Assembly: GCA_013398295.1 (NCBI GenBank)
Contig: VZSF01011130.1
Span: 189,263-253,262, forward strand
Length of the DNA stretch: 64,000 nucleotides
From: Chionis minor
Lineage: Eukaryota; Chordata; Aves; Charadriiformes; Chionididae
Direction: 5' to 3'
Both the position numbers and the translations under genes were made by a program. Numbering within the stretch: position 1 is the stretch's first letter; every line of letters starts with the position of its first letter. Shown here one piece after another: positions 1 through 12,682 of this stretch. The notes beneath the pieces were generated by a model. It made no database searches. It had not been told where the DNA came from and saw only the letters and a program-made list of their open reading frames with translations.

Positions 1-149
1 GCTGAATTTGTTCAAGACTTACAGCTCCAGCTGGATGCGCTTAAATCTATGGGGCCCAATGGGATTCATTGCAAGAGCTGGCCAATGTCATAGTGGGACC
101 TCTCTTCATTATTTTTCAATGGTCTTTGGAGTCTGGAGAGGTCCCAGTT
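1..149 (+). other. False duplication of CR1 sequence next to a gap
   Basis: These 149 bases are identical, base for base, to 272-420. They end exactly at the single N at 150, after which the sequence restarts upstream of the second copy. A real duplication of a decayed CR1 would be expected to carry at least a few differences, so this is most likely a contig-end overlap left unmerged during scaffolding. The true sequence is probably the copy at 272-420. Confidence 0.85.
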
Positions 150-150
150 N
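150..150. other. Single-base assembly gap (N)
   Basis: One N separates the two identical CR1 segments. A one-base gap usually marks a join of unknown length, so spacing across it should not be trusted. Confidence 0.95.
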
Positions 151-217
151 CAAATGCTTCTGACCCCTAATAAAGTACTGCAGTAATTCCTTGATGCCTT
201 AAAAAAAAAAAAAAAAA

Positions 218-1839
218 GAGAGATGTGTGAACTTTTGGAATGCATTAGGGGATGATAAACTCCCACCTTACGCTGAATTTGTTCAAGACTTACAGCTCCA
301 GCTGGATGCGCTTAAATCTATGGGGCCCAATGGGATTCATTGCAAGAGCTGGCCAATGTCATAGTGGGACCTCTCTTCATTATTTTTCAATGGTCTTTGG
401 AGTCTGGAGAGGTCCCAGTTGACTGGAAGCTGTCGAATGTCCCAATTTTCAAGACGGGAAAGAAGGAAGCCCCTGGTAATTACAGGTCTGTCAGTCTCAC
501 CTCAGTGCCTGGTAAAATTATGGAGAAGAATATTCTGGGAGTTGCTGAAAAACAATCGAGACAACGCGGTCATTGGTCATAGCCAGCATGGGTTCACAAG
601 GAGAAAGTGCTGCTTAACCAACTTAATTTCCTTTCATGAAAAGGTCACCCATATAGGTGAGCAAGGGAAGCCAGTAGATGTGGTGGTTTTGGATTTTAGC
701 AAAGCTGTTGATACTGTCTTTCTCAGTATCCTTCTGTATACAATGCCCAGCATACAGCTAGACAAGTCCATAGTACACTGGGTGGGCCATTGGCTGACGG
801 GTCAAGCTCAAAGAGTTACTGTAAATGGGGTTACATCAGGCTGGTGGTCAGCCACCAGTGGGGTTCCCCAGGGCTCAATTTTAGGGGCAGTTCTCTTAAA
901 TGTTTCTATAAATGATCTGGACGCAAGAATCGAAAGTACAGTAAGTAAGTTTGCTGATGATACTAAACTAGGAGAAGCTATGGACTCCCTTGAGGTTAGA
1001 GAGGCCTTAGAGGGAGATCTGGATAGACTAGAGCTGGGCAGTCACCAACCACATGAAATTTAAGAAGAGAAAGTGCCAGATTCTCTACCTGTGATGGCGC
1101 AATCCTGGTTATACATACAAATTGTGGGATGAGAATCTGAAGAGCAGCCCTGTGGAAAGAGAACTGGGGGTTTGGGTTGATGGCAAGTTGAATATGAGTC
1201 AACAGTGTGCCCTGGCAGTCAAAAGGGCCAACCATGTCCTGGGGTGCATCAAGCACATCATAGCTAGCCAGTCAAGGGAAGTGACTGTCCCATTCCACAC
1301 CGCACTGGTGCAGTCCAGCCTTGAGTACTGTGTGCAGTTTTAGGCACCTCAATATAAGAAGGACATCAAACCATTAGAATGTGTTCAGAGAAGGGCAACC
1401 AAGATGGGGAACGGTCTTGAGGGCAAGACGAGGAGCAGTTGAGGTCTCTTGATTTGTTCAGCTTGGAGTTTCTTTGTTTGGAAGGAACTCACCTCAGTCT
1501 ACAACTTCCTCAAGGGAGGCAGCGGAGGGGGAGGTGCTGATCTCCCCTCTCTAGTGACCAGAGACAGGACATAAAGAAATGGAATGAAGCTGTGTCAGAG
1601 GAAGATCAGGTTGGACATCAGGAAAAAGCTATTCGTGGAGAGGGTGGTTGGTCACTGGAACAGGGTCCCCAAGGAAGTGGTCACGGCACCAAGCCCGTCA
1701 GAGTTTAAGGAGTGTCTGGACAACACTCTTAGTTATATGGTTTACTTTTAGGTAGTCCTGTGAGGAACAGGGGATTGGACTCTATCCTTACAGATCTCTT
1801 CCAACTTGAGATATTCTATGATTCTACGATTCTATGATT
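218..1839 (+). mobile_element. CR1 LINE, 5'-truncated, decayed ORF2 reverse transcriptase
   Basis: This is a non-LTR retrotransposon copy with the C-terminal part of the CR1 ORF2 polyprotein (reverse transcriptase plus C-terminal region). The frame reading VQDLQLQLDALKSMGP begins just upstream of 272. After frame changes the RT core continues at 419-1063: LDFSKAVDTV near 690-720, GVPQGSILG near 860-885, and the catalytic block KFADDTKLG near 944-970. The FADD aspartates are intact, but frameshifts and stops before 419, after 1063 and after 1343 make the copy non-functional. The homologous C-terminal part continues to about 1735. The 3' end carries three CR1 tail octamers at 1813-1836. CR1 copies are commonly 5'-truncated by incomplete target-primed reverse transcription. 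A 17-base A run lies at about 202-218 just upstream. The element is antisense to EYS. Confidence 0.93.
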
Positions 1840-3837
1840 AGTTGTCAGAGGTCTGGATTTGGAGGAGGAAAGAAAACCTGGCTATTAAAGGCTTTTCTGA
1901 TCGGGCAGAAAATCTGACAGCTTTGCTGATGGTTTATTTTCAGTGTTTTCTTAATTGGGCCTTATAGTGTCTAGTATTTGCGTAAGATTCAAGAGTTGTT
2001 CCTCACTATGTGAAGAAAAACAGTTAACAGTCTTTGGCAGCGTTACACTGAACATTACATTCCCCATTACTGCTGACACCTTCCTCATATCCACATATAG
2101 AAGGCTATTCCTCCTAATGATGCTAAAAACTAGATTCTGCTATCTGTACTTAAATTTCTCCCTTATTTCTTGATCATTTTTACTAGAATATGTAGGAAAA
2201 GAATGTAGAAAAATACACAAATTTGAACAAATTTGAGAGAGTGAGCCCTTAATGATAGCCAATTAGCATACATAAGAATGGACATAGTAAGGCACATCAA
2301 TATTTTGGGGTATCTAGCCTGCCTTATGAATATAAGCAGTTGCTCTGATATATTTGTACCACATAATAAGGGTACTATAGCTAGGACACAAATGATATTG
2401 CTCGTTTATCTCTAGGCCTTATATAGCTTGTTTGGTATATAGTTTGTATGGTATGGACGGGCTTTCAATACTGCACTGATTCTTCTTGATTCAAAAGAAT
2501 ATTAGAGGTCCTGTTACTCACCACTGCAGAAAAGGAAAAATATTTCAAACTAAACTGGAGTTTTTTCCTATTATTATACACAGAGGTTTGTCTTCAGCTC
2601 AGTTTATTCCTAAGTGCTCCATATTGCATTGCTGCAAGATACTACTTATTTTTTTCAATGAAAAGAGTTGCAAAAAGAACCACCTAAAAAACCCCCAAAC
2701 CTGAATTTTTAGAGCATCAATACAGTTACATTATCCTTTGACTTTGAAAATCTTCCAAATACTCCATTTCCTCTTGCTTCATTGTGGTTGCAACCAAGAA
2801 AACGTAAAAAGGAATTATGTAGCTGTTGTTTGAACACAGATACACTTTTTTTATGGAAACACCAGTCCTAGACACCACTTTCAGTATCAATTTACTTTTA
2901 GATTAAATGTTTCTTATTTCCATTTGATTATTCTAGACTTTTGAATTTCAAAACGTGCGGCTGTACATACGATATTTACACTAGAATTACTGTGTAACAC
3001 ACAGTAGTTATTTGCACAGTAGTATCAGTATTTGTGTACTAAATGCCTCCTTTTCCCCGATTTTTCCACATAGGTCTTTTAAAAAAATCTTCAAATTTAC
3101 ATGTCTGAATAAGAAAAGCAACAAGAAACAGAAAAACCTTATAGCTCTTTCCCACGTGACTTTGCATATTCCAGGAGGTCATCATTTTCTTAACAAAAAT
3201 GCTACCGTATTAATAGAACTGGTATTATGTTACCATTTCAAATCTTTCTTACAGACATTTGATGCTCTTTCCTGTAAACATAATATGGTTTGACTTACTA
3301 TTTGCCTTTTGTTTCTTAGTAGACTTTTTCTTAGTAGACTTTAATCTATAATAATTTGATGTACATTTGGAGAAAGTAATTCGTCAGTTTTGATTTTGAA
3401 ACTGCCATCACAATACTCGCTGAGCATTCTGAGAACAGGCCAATTTCTACCAAGGTGTAACGCATGTCAGCAGAATCGCATTAAAACAAAAGAGAAAAAT
3501 ATGCCCAGCTCTTCCTTAGTTCTGATTAATCCAGGAAGAATAACAACATCCTTACATGGCTCTCATATTGTTGCTGAGTATTCTCCAGTCATACATATAT
3601 CAAGCGATAAGAAATGAAGTATCCGTAAGAGAATAACACTTCTTGGCTTTCCATTATTGCTGTGAGAATATGTTTCAAATACTGTCAAAGACAACCTGCT
3701 AAATTTCAAACATGTTTACCACATGTGCTTCCATATGGCCGAGTTTTAGTATGAAAAGATTAGTCAGTTTGACACTGACTTTTTGCCATTTTGCAATCTT
3801 TCCTTTGTTTCCATGTCAGACATTTCAAAAAAACATC
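1840..3837. other. AT-rich non-coding sequence, no gene seen
   Basis: The open frames here are short, begin at chance ATGs and show no domain or splice-site context. The only structure noted is a 15-base direct duplication at about 3312-3342. It is probably EYS intron or flank. Confidence 0.6.
3312..3342. repeat. Short tandem duplication, 15-bp unit
   Basis: The unit TTTCTTAGTAGACT occurs twice back to back. It is a small slippage-type duplication with no further copies nearby. Confidence 0.7.
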
Positions 3838-4062
3838 TCTCAAATAGTACAGGTACTGAGGTAGATTGCCCAGGTTTGTACAGGCTCCCTCACTGGAGAT
3901 TTTAGAGAACAGGTAAGACAAATATCTGTTGGAAATGGCACAAGCATTTAACTTACAGGTATGATGAATACGGTGTAAGTGTGCCCTACTAAGGCAGTGG
4001 TGTAGACTAGGTGATCACCGAAGATGTCTTGCAGCCCTACAATTCTATAATTCTAACATTTC
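3838..4062 (+). mobile_element. Old CR1 3' end fragment
   Basis: The segment follows the generic CR1 3' terminal pattern. It has a block reading GAGGTAGATTGCCCAGG, then CTCCCTCACTGGAGATTTT, then AGACTAGGTGATC, and closes with degenerate octamers (ATTCTATAATTCTA) at about 4041-4056. It is much more diverged than the other copies in the window, so it is an older insertion. No coding capacity remains. It is antisense to EYS. Confidence 0.75.
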
Positions 4063-7000
4063 TACTACTAGAAGAATTACATACGACTTAGTGAAGGAAT
4101 GTTAGCACTGAAAAATTTGTCTCTGATTTGGTAAAGAGTGATCTTAAAAATAATATGACATTTCCAGTCTTTAAGATAATTGAGCTCATCTACAAAGTAA
4201 AGAAAGACCGGAACAGGTCTCATAATAGGCTACAACAAGACTACAACAGAAGTGACTGCAACGATCAGTGCCTCTGAATTGATACAGGAATAGATTCTAA
4301 TATACACAAATCTAATGTTGCCTACTTAAGAAAAAATGTCTTTTTAGAGAGTGCTGAATAAAAGGGAAGAAAGGAAAATGCTTTTGTTCACTTTCAAACT
4401 GTATCTTTTTTCTTTTGCAGGGGAGATACTGGTAGAATTGGATATTATGATGAGAACAAATCCACTTTATCTTGCCTAATATTGTCTACCTTGCACAGAA
4501 GACACAGTTGCTTTACTTAATGTTGGCATACAGTTTTTCACACATTATACAGAATCTAAAAAAATCCGGAGAAATTCATATTTGTGTATAAACATATTAG
4601 TTGCTGAAAATGGCAATATCTACTTTAAGCGAAACAGATACTGTTTATGCTAGGTTCTACTTAGCTTGCTTTATGCCTCACTACAGCTCTGCCAGTCCAA
4701 CACTCAAGTATTTGATCCTTTAGCAGACTGGTTAATGGGACTCCTTCTATTGCATTTATCACCAAACATACTTCAGGCAGCACACACCCAAGGACCATTT
4801 ACTTCAATGGAATGCTTTTCTTCAACATATGTATTTTATGAGTCATGACTTTAAAGATATCTGTTCTCAGGCTGGTGTAAATTCTGCTCTTAATCATACC
4901 TCTGCAATTCCACTGGCTTCACAGAGACTGCACTGGTGTAAACACAATACTTCAGTGCGACGTGACAAGAGACTGATAGACTGTGACATCTCCATTTCAC
5001 ACATGCAAAAATGGGAATAGCAAAAGGGTACTGTAAGAATTAGCATTACCATTTATGCAGAGTTTCGAAGCTACAACAAAATTTAACAGTTGTTATCATC
5101 ATGGTTATGGTAGCTATTGTTCTCATTATTCATGGCCACAACAGGATTTTAAGAATATATTCTTACAAAATTGATCCTGACAGTAGGCACCAACTCCTGC
5201 AAAAACCTTATGTTCTAATCCAAGTTTTGGGACAACCTGTTCGTACTTAGAAGGATGGAGAATATGTACTGTGCTTGTGCTTATGTACTGACTACTGTCT
5301 GTTGGATCACAATAAGCTTCTTTGTGTATTTTTGTGGCTTTTTTTTTTCTGTTAGATGAATTCATGGAACCACCAGTTTTTACTGCTGATAAAAACCTGT
5401 GGTTTTAAACCCAGTAATCCACCTTCAAGACTGAATACTGTTGCTTTCTTCTGTTTCTGACAGCATTGCCTCAGGTTCATGTACTATCTGGGTATTTCCT
5501 GCACCTGAGCAAGGCTATTTTAATTTTCATTATGGCTGCCTTTAATTTTTCTTTGAGCCTACATTATATGAAAGAGAAAGACTTCTCTCTTCTACTCTTT
5601 GGAGCTCCAGACATGAACATTCCTAAGGGAAAGTGCTTGCAGTCTGTTGCACAGCTCGTTCTTACTCCGTAATCTGGGTTCTATCATTCACTGTTTTTTA
5701 ATATAGATGTAATTGCATTCAAGCAATTTTATTAAAAATTATATAATGACAGAAAGGAAAGTTTGCTTCCTCTTTCAGTTAAAAGCCTCCAGTTAAAGCC
5801 TATGCAAGACCTAATAAAAAGTGTGGAAGACACAGGGAAAAAATGAAGGAAATTCAACTATAATCTTCACTGAGACATGAAAAGTGTGAAACGTTTTATA
5901 TGAAAAATCACCACATAATAGGATTTGACCTGTTCTTCCCTTAAGTGCAGATGAAACCATTTCAGCAAACAAAATGATAAACAAGCTCCCTGACACCGAT
6001 CTATTATTTCAAAAGTCATACGCTTTCCTCTAGAGGAACTAAATTAGGTGATTTTGTCAATTTAGAAAAAGTCAGAATAGTAATCAAATGTAACAATGCA
6101 ATATCATACTGATGAAGGGTGAGTTGGGAGGCTTCTGCTAAACAATGAATAAATTGAAGCCTAAATTTGATTGCACAAAGCAGCTGAACACTAACTTTAC
6201 AAGAATACTAAAAAGTACAAAACAAGTACAAGACTTTACTGAGTCAGAGATCTTCTATTCTCAAGAGAAACATGACTATCTGTCCACTATCAGCCACATC
6301 ATTCCCTTTACGAAATCAGTTGTAGTTACAGTGACTTTGAACACACTGAAAAAGAGCGTTGGATCATGTTTGCATTAAAAAACCCATTACTATCAGTAGG
6401 AGCAGACTATAACTCTATAAATGAAACATTCAGTATTATCTCCTGGTGAGCAAATTAACATTGTTGTAAGCCTGTGAAAATATGAAACAGAGCACTTGGT
6501 AGAACCTCAAATTTCAAAAACTATCTGCAAGAACTGTCTACATTGTTGCATTGCAGATTGTGATATCACATCTTAAAACTCTCTGTTAAACTATATATCT
6601 ACCTACCAGATAAGTGAATCTCAAGTATATGAATGTATTGGTGAAAATAAAGAAAAATAAGAAATCAGCGTATAGAAGAAATGTTCTCATGTGAAATGGC
6701 TATGAGGTACAAAGCTTGAAGAAAATACATGCGTACATACACTTCTGACAACAACCAATGTTTACCTATGACGTGGTTATAATAACAATTTGCCTACAGC
6801 AATAAGAATTTTTCTGTGTGCACATAAATTGTGCTTGTTAGAATGGTTAAAACAGAACAAAGAAAAGAGAAAAGAATAACATATCCAAAACATAGTATTT
6901 TGAGGGAGAAAACTCCACTCAAGACAATAATGAAAAAGGGAAATACAAACAAGTGATGTTTGAATTGTCCTAACATCTCACCAACAAAATGCCCCAAAAA

Positions 7001-9929
7001 ACCGCTGGAAATGTGTTCACAAAGAGACATATAGTAGGTAATGTCCTACCAATTATGTCTCCCCTCCCCTGAGGTGGGTTGTCGCTCCCAGCAGCACAGC
7101 AACTCTTCTGCAGTTAGCAGGAGCTTAGTATTGCCCTAGAATATAGGAATGGATAATTATATTGAGCCATCTTCAGATAGAGTCTTCCATTTAGTGTCTC
7201 ACATAAATCTGATCCTATGAATGAAAATTAGGAAGCCACCTGACACATGAATAAAGCTTCATCAATGCAATGTTGTACAGACAACAATGCAATACTGCAA
7301 TGTATTCCAACTGAGACTCTTCTATTTTCTTACCTGTTACAGACAGAAGAAATACAATAATGAGTAACATATATTGCTTCTACCAGGCAGCACTAATTAA
7401 TTTTCCTTTGCATACACTGATGGTCTACAATGAACTGCTACCTCCCCTCTACATGGGAAAACTAAGAGAAAAATAGGTCATTAATGAGAAACCGAATCTT
7501 TAACTTCAATTCCAGGAGAAGGAACAATTTATAAGCTTAAACTGGAAATTCTGGGGAGACTTTAAAGAATAAAATCCTTCTATTGCCCACTAGGGCAACC
7601 TCTGATGTTGAGGCTGGCATCTTTGCTAATACTCATGACCAAGAGACATCCTGCTGGTATTTCAGTTTACACATTCAAGCAATTATTGGTATTTTGGTTT
7701 CAGAGTCTTTGAAGCTCACGTCTTCTAATTCTTTGCAACCTTAAGTCTCTGGACCCTGGAGCCCTAACTGAGACTTAGCCAAACTTTATGTACCTACTTC
7801 TCATAGTAATATTCAGACAGCCTATTCTTGGGCTCTGCTGATGACATTCAAGTAATTTGCTTCTTCACATTCTCAGAAGCATCCTAGTCTGCTTTTACAA
7901 AGCATGAGCAACCCACCTGAAGTCAATAATACACAGCAGAAATGTTAGATGACATGCCCACTTACCAGACTTGAGACTTACTGATTTGTGAAGCCTAGTA
8001 ATCAGTTAATTGCATTTTTTAAAAAAGTATTCCTTGACTGATACTTACTTCTTTGAACACACAGAGGAGCAGGATGGAGCAGATCTGTGCTTTCAGAATA
8101 CATACCTAAAACCAGAGTTGCACAGACCTTGAAGTTTACGGTTGTAATCTAAACTGATTAAAGTGGTCTACTAGCCTTTATCTGGACCAGAGTCATTAGC
8201 TATTTTGTTGCGGTCTGCTTATGGTAACGCATATGCTGTGTTTTTTCCTACCATCAAAATGTATGAGCTTCAGAACTGCTATGTCAAAGAAATTAAGATT
8301 CTTATAATATTTTCATATGTACATTGTACTTGAAGATGTCTAAATCACAGCATCCAATATGAACAGGTGAGACAATTGCTAAGCTATAACCAACTATTTA
8401 AAAACAACAACAACAACAAAAGACTGCTTTATGGTGATAAGTTTATACACATTTTGGCTGCAATCTTATTTAAAGCTACTCTTAAACATATATGAAAGTA
8501 CAAGATCATAATGCTTATTCCCTATTGGGATATAAATAGGTAAAATATAGATTAAAAAGTCATTCAGATATGCTTTAAGAGAGACTACTTAAATAGGCAG
8601 ATATACATTTTATAATGTATTACAAATGTCTTGTCTATTTTTTTCAGTCACTTTGATTAGCGATGTATATTTGAGCTGAAGTGTATTATTTGGAAAATAA
8701 ATACTGCACAAGATTCATGAATATTAACTAAAAGAAAAAGAAAACCAAGGTAAATATAATACATCTTGCTTGTATGAGTAAATGTGTATTCATAGGCCAC
8801 CCTTTATTAAGTTTTATGTTTTTCAAACAAGATAGATTACTTTCATCAGATTTTAGAAATAGAAAGTATGAGGTGTTCATGGAGAAAGCAATCTTGTATG
8901 ATGTGAAATGTGCTATATTTCTTCATGGGCAGACAAAAGCTTATGTAGGACAGTAGCCTTTTAACAAGATTATATTTTATGTATGTAAGTCATGAAGGAA
9001 ATTATGGAAGTGTAAATGAATACCACAATGGCTGTTGCTGTATATGTACAATCTGGTTTTCCTTACAGAGGAGGCACTTTATTTCTTCATTTTGATGTCC
9101 ACTTTTTCACTTAAATATTATGAATGCAAATACACACATATCAAATTTGGAAATATTAGAAAATATTTTGCTACAAGAGAAAACCTGAGATTAACTGTTT
9201 TATTTCAAAGGGATGCTCAGTGCTATTAACCATGTAGATACTTCAGGTAAAAATTCAAGCACTGAATAAAGTTTCAATTTATCAGAATAAATATTTCTGA
9301 CAAAAAATCATTTCCGATTAAGCTCTCTGTGATTTGCAACAGTGTATCTTATATGCACAAATTAAATCAGAGTCAATTTAACTAGCCTATTAAATAAATT
9401 GAAATCACAAAGTTCCCATGTGGAAGCGTGAATTCATTCACATTTGTTCCTACAGCAGGAATAAATCCCATTTGGTTTGATCTACCCTTAAATCGATCTA
9501 TTTAGTAGTAAATCACACTTGCAGTGAAAAACTAAGAACGTAAAAATGTTTGGACTGCCCATGTTTTTGGTAAAAAACATATTCTAAAGTTTTGGGCAAC
9601 TACAAAACAAATGACTGAGTTCATAAACATCCAGAATACCATGTTTATCATAACAAGGCGTATCACAAACTTCACCTTTGTGTACTGAAACGTAAGAAGT
9701 GTTTGAAAGCCTGAGTCCTCCAGCGTCTATATAAAAGAATAGCTCACAATAGACAAATATCACAGGGAGAAACACGCACACATAGAAGACAGGTTCTGTA
9801 ACTGCTGAAACCACTGGTTTGAGATCGTTTAGCAGTTAATTACAAAATAACCAAAGCTAATACTAAAGCTTTTTATTCAGGTGACACTCAGCATCATCAG
9901 TCAGCATTCAGTTCATCAAACTAAACAGG
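4063..9929. other. AT-rich non-coding stretch, no gene seen
   Basis: I see no recognisable repeat, RNA gene or exon in these 5.9 kb. Open frames of up to 79 codons are present on both strands, but they have no conserved motif and no convincing splice context. A short AAC microsatellite lies at 8403-8418. Confidence 0.6.
8403..8418. repeat. (AAC)n microsatellite
   Basis: This is about five consecutive AAC units within an A-rich context, a simple sequence repeat. Confidence 0.8.
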
Positions 9930-11275
9930 ATTATTCATAGGAGTTGGTTCCATTGTGTGAGAGAGTCTGGGTGGTCCTTCCTGCCCACCACAAACTTGCT
10001 GGAGACAAATGCTCTGCAGAAGTGTTCATGGCTATTAGTTGGAAGGAAGTGGGTCACTAAGCGTGATTGGTGGGGAGAAGTCAACCATGTTTGCCTGGAG
10101 ATTAGCCACAGCAGTGACACAGAAATAACATGCAGTAGTAAGTAACTTTGCCCAGAGACTGGTACCAAAAGTAACATGAGGAAGGAACTAGCAACGGGAG
10201 ATGAAAGGGGTGACTGGAGAAAATCACTGAAATTAATACTTGACTGAGCAATCACATAATGCTCAGACCAGGTGACTGCTTATGTAAACCCATCATGGTA
10301 CCATGCAAACTTTGATGGGAGAAAAGATTCTCGGAAGACCCTAGAGGAGTCACCACCAGTAGGTCCAACTTGTACTGCCTCATGGGAGGAAGTACTGGAG
10401 CCTTGATCTCACTGCTGGACCTAGGACAAGGCAGACCAAGTGCTATATTCTGAACTTGACCAGTCAGGACACAGTGTGAGCCAGCTGCCCCCTCAAGGCT
10501 GGAGTGTCAGGAGCCACAGGGGCTCCCTGGTGTGGCAGGGCAGGGTCTGGCAGCCAGGGCCTGTCTCACCACCCCAGCCAGAAGCAGGGCAGATCTAGAA
10601 ATGATTAACACAATTTTTTTTCTGTAAGAAAATCCATTAATGGCTTGAATGACCTGCATTGAGCTCTGTGCTCTGATCAGAGAGACCCATTTGATGCTGC
10701 ATAACCCAGGGTTACCAGTGTCTGGAGGGGTGTGACATGCCTGTACTATCTTCCTTATGGCATTAGCCCTAACAAGTAGCATTTTAAATAATACTTGACA
10801 GAGTTTGAGTGCCTTTCTTACTAGGATCCTATTGAAACAACACCTCCTGGTGCAGAACGTAGGCCCATGCTGAATCCAGGCTGAGAGGTCAGCCCACGGG
10901 TTGGGGTTGAGGTTGGGACCTGAATTGGTGGGGTACATGGCCGAGAAAAGGCACAGCTGAGGGGGGTGGTAAGGCAGTAGCTCAGGCCAGACACAGCAGT
11001 AGAGCTTCATCTGAAAGCAGCTTCTAGTGGACTGGGATTAGCCCTGGTTGTGTTCACATCACAGCATTGTCGAGGAGCACTTCCCCACAGTCCCCAGTGG
11101 GGAGGGAGTCCTCTGTGGCGCAGGCTCTGAGCCGGCCCTGATGGCCAGACCTCAGCTGGTGGGATGAGTTCAGGGCCTGGCAGGATGATAGCTACCATGG
11201 TGCACGGTCTCCCTGCTGCACCTGTGGCACGGGCTGCAGAGAGCATGCAACTGCAACAGGTCACACCTGACTGAG
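9930..11275. other. Unidentified GC-richer block, possibly an old repeat
   Basis: This block is clearly richer in G and C than its surroundings. It holds the longest gap-free frame of the window that is not CR1: minus strand 10507-11010, 167 codons. Another frame of 106 codons lies at 9935-10255 minus and one of 85 codons at 11007-11264 minus. None of the translations shows a domain, signal peptide or motif I recognise. Frames open in several phases are expected where GC content rises. Its position beside two retroviral LTRs (11605 and 12238) and its composition suggest an old, unclassified retroelement remnant. A CpG-depleted unique island or a non-coding transcript are alternatives. Confidence 0.4.
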
Positions 11276-11604
11276 ATATGTATGTGGTGTCCTCTTACTA
11301 GGTACTGCTGCTGTTTAAGTAGTGCTTTCTTTTGGTATTCTTGCCGTTCTAATTTTAATTATTACTGGTTTCTTAATCTCAGTTAATAAAAGTAATCATC
11401 TCTTTTCCTAGCATAACCACACCCATCTAATCAATCAAGCACATCAAGATGAAATCTGGTATGCAGTGCACAGGCAGAAGGCATGAAAAACTAAAGGTAG
11501 GGGAAGCCGTAAGCTGATTGTTGTGATTCAGCACTACAGCTGCATTTTGGCAAATTGGTGGAGAATGGAGGTAGCATGAGGCCGTCCTTGTGAGACTACG
11601 CCTA

Positions 11605-11868
11605 TGTCCTGGTTTGAGGTAAAACAGAACCAATTTTCACTAATTCCACTTTTCACTTAAGCCTCTTGTAACACTCTGAAATTAACAGTATGTTTTTAAG
11701 ACAGTATCCACTCCTAGAGTCATAAGACCTGATTGTTTATAATTTATGCCAAGAAACCGTATGCAGAGAGGCTCTTGCTATACTTATTGCTAGAACAACC
11801 AAGGTCAGCTAACTTTGTTATGCACCATGTTGGAGGGTCAGAAGCAGACAGGCATACAAAGGGAAGAA
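11605..11868 (+). mobile_element. Old truncated endogenous retrovirus LTR (same family as 59078-59903)
   Basis: From its first base this segment aligns with the left end of the LTR at 59078. Shared blocks include TGTCCTGGTTTGAGGTAAAA, CTGAAATTAACAG, GAGTCATAAGACC and TATGCAGAGAGGC, with many substitutions and small indels between them. The alignment fades near 11868, before the promoter and polyadenylation region of the 59078 copy, so this is a 3'-truncated U3 fragment. No target duplication was found. It is clearly the older of the two copies. Confidence 0.85.
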
Positions 11869-12496
11869 GGATAATTTCAAAGAATGTGGTATAGTAAAAA
11901 CATTTCTAACCTGGTCAGGACAGCATTCATAGCAGTATATTTCTGACATGCCCATGAAGCAATCCCTAGGAGGCCATGCTGGAAGATTCTTTTTCTCTGA
12001 AGGACCCAGTGCACTACTTCATTATTTCTTTTGGTCACAGTATTGAGCACTAAGGGATGCCACTAGGAACTGACTGTCAGCTAGACTATGCACTGCTGAC
12101 CACCAAATATTCCACCCACATACTGATCTGGATATAAGGGTATTATGGGGGACAATGATAAAAATTTTGCTGAAAGATCAGAAAGGACAACAGTAAGTTA
12201 GAGCAAAGTTGATTCTGTTTTTAAATGTTTTATCTGATGTTATGGTTTCAGCTGGGATGGAGTTGACTTTTTTGCTAGCAGCTGGTGTAGTGCTGTTTTG
12301 GATTTGGGATGAGAATAGTGTTGGTAGTGCACTGAAGTTTTGGTTGTTGCTAAGCAGTCAAGGCCTTTTCTGCTCCTCACCCCACCCCACCAGTGAGCAG
12401 GCTGGGAGTGCACAAAAGGTTGGGAGGAGACACAGCTGGGACAGCTGACCCCAACCAATCAAAGAAATATTCCATGTCATATGACATCACACTTGG

Positions 12497-12503
12497 TATA
12501 TAA
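12497..12503 (+). promoter_or_regulatory. LTR TATA box
   Basis: TATATAA lies inside the solo LTR about 40 bases downstream of a CCAAT box, in the order expected for a retroviral U3 promoter. Activity is unknown. It points away from EYS transcription. Confidence 0.6.
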
Positions 12504-12676
12504 TGCTGGGGGACGAAGGAAGAGAGATATTTGGGGTTACGGCATTTGTCTTCCTAAGTAACCATTACGTGTGATGAAGTCCTGTTTTCCTGGAGATGGC
12601 TGATGGCCTGCTGATGGGAAGCATTGAATGAATCCCTTATTTTGCTTTACCTGCATGCACAGCTTTTGCTTTACCT

Positions 12677-12682
12677 ATTAAA
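12677..12682 (+). terminator. LTR polyadenylation signal
   Basis: ATTAAA lies about 175 bases after the TATA box within the solo LTR and would define the end of R. Confidence 0.5.

Noticed and set aside
9935..10255. 106-codon minus-strand frame
   Set aside because: The translation is hydrophobic at one end but has no recognisable family, and an overlapping frame is open on the other strand.
10507..11010. 167-codon open frame on the minus strand
   Set aside because: There is no domain, signal, splice context or familiar motif. Neighbouring phases are also open because the block is GC-rich. Reported as an unidentified block, not a gene.
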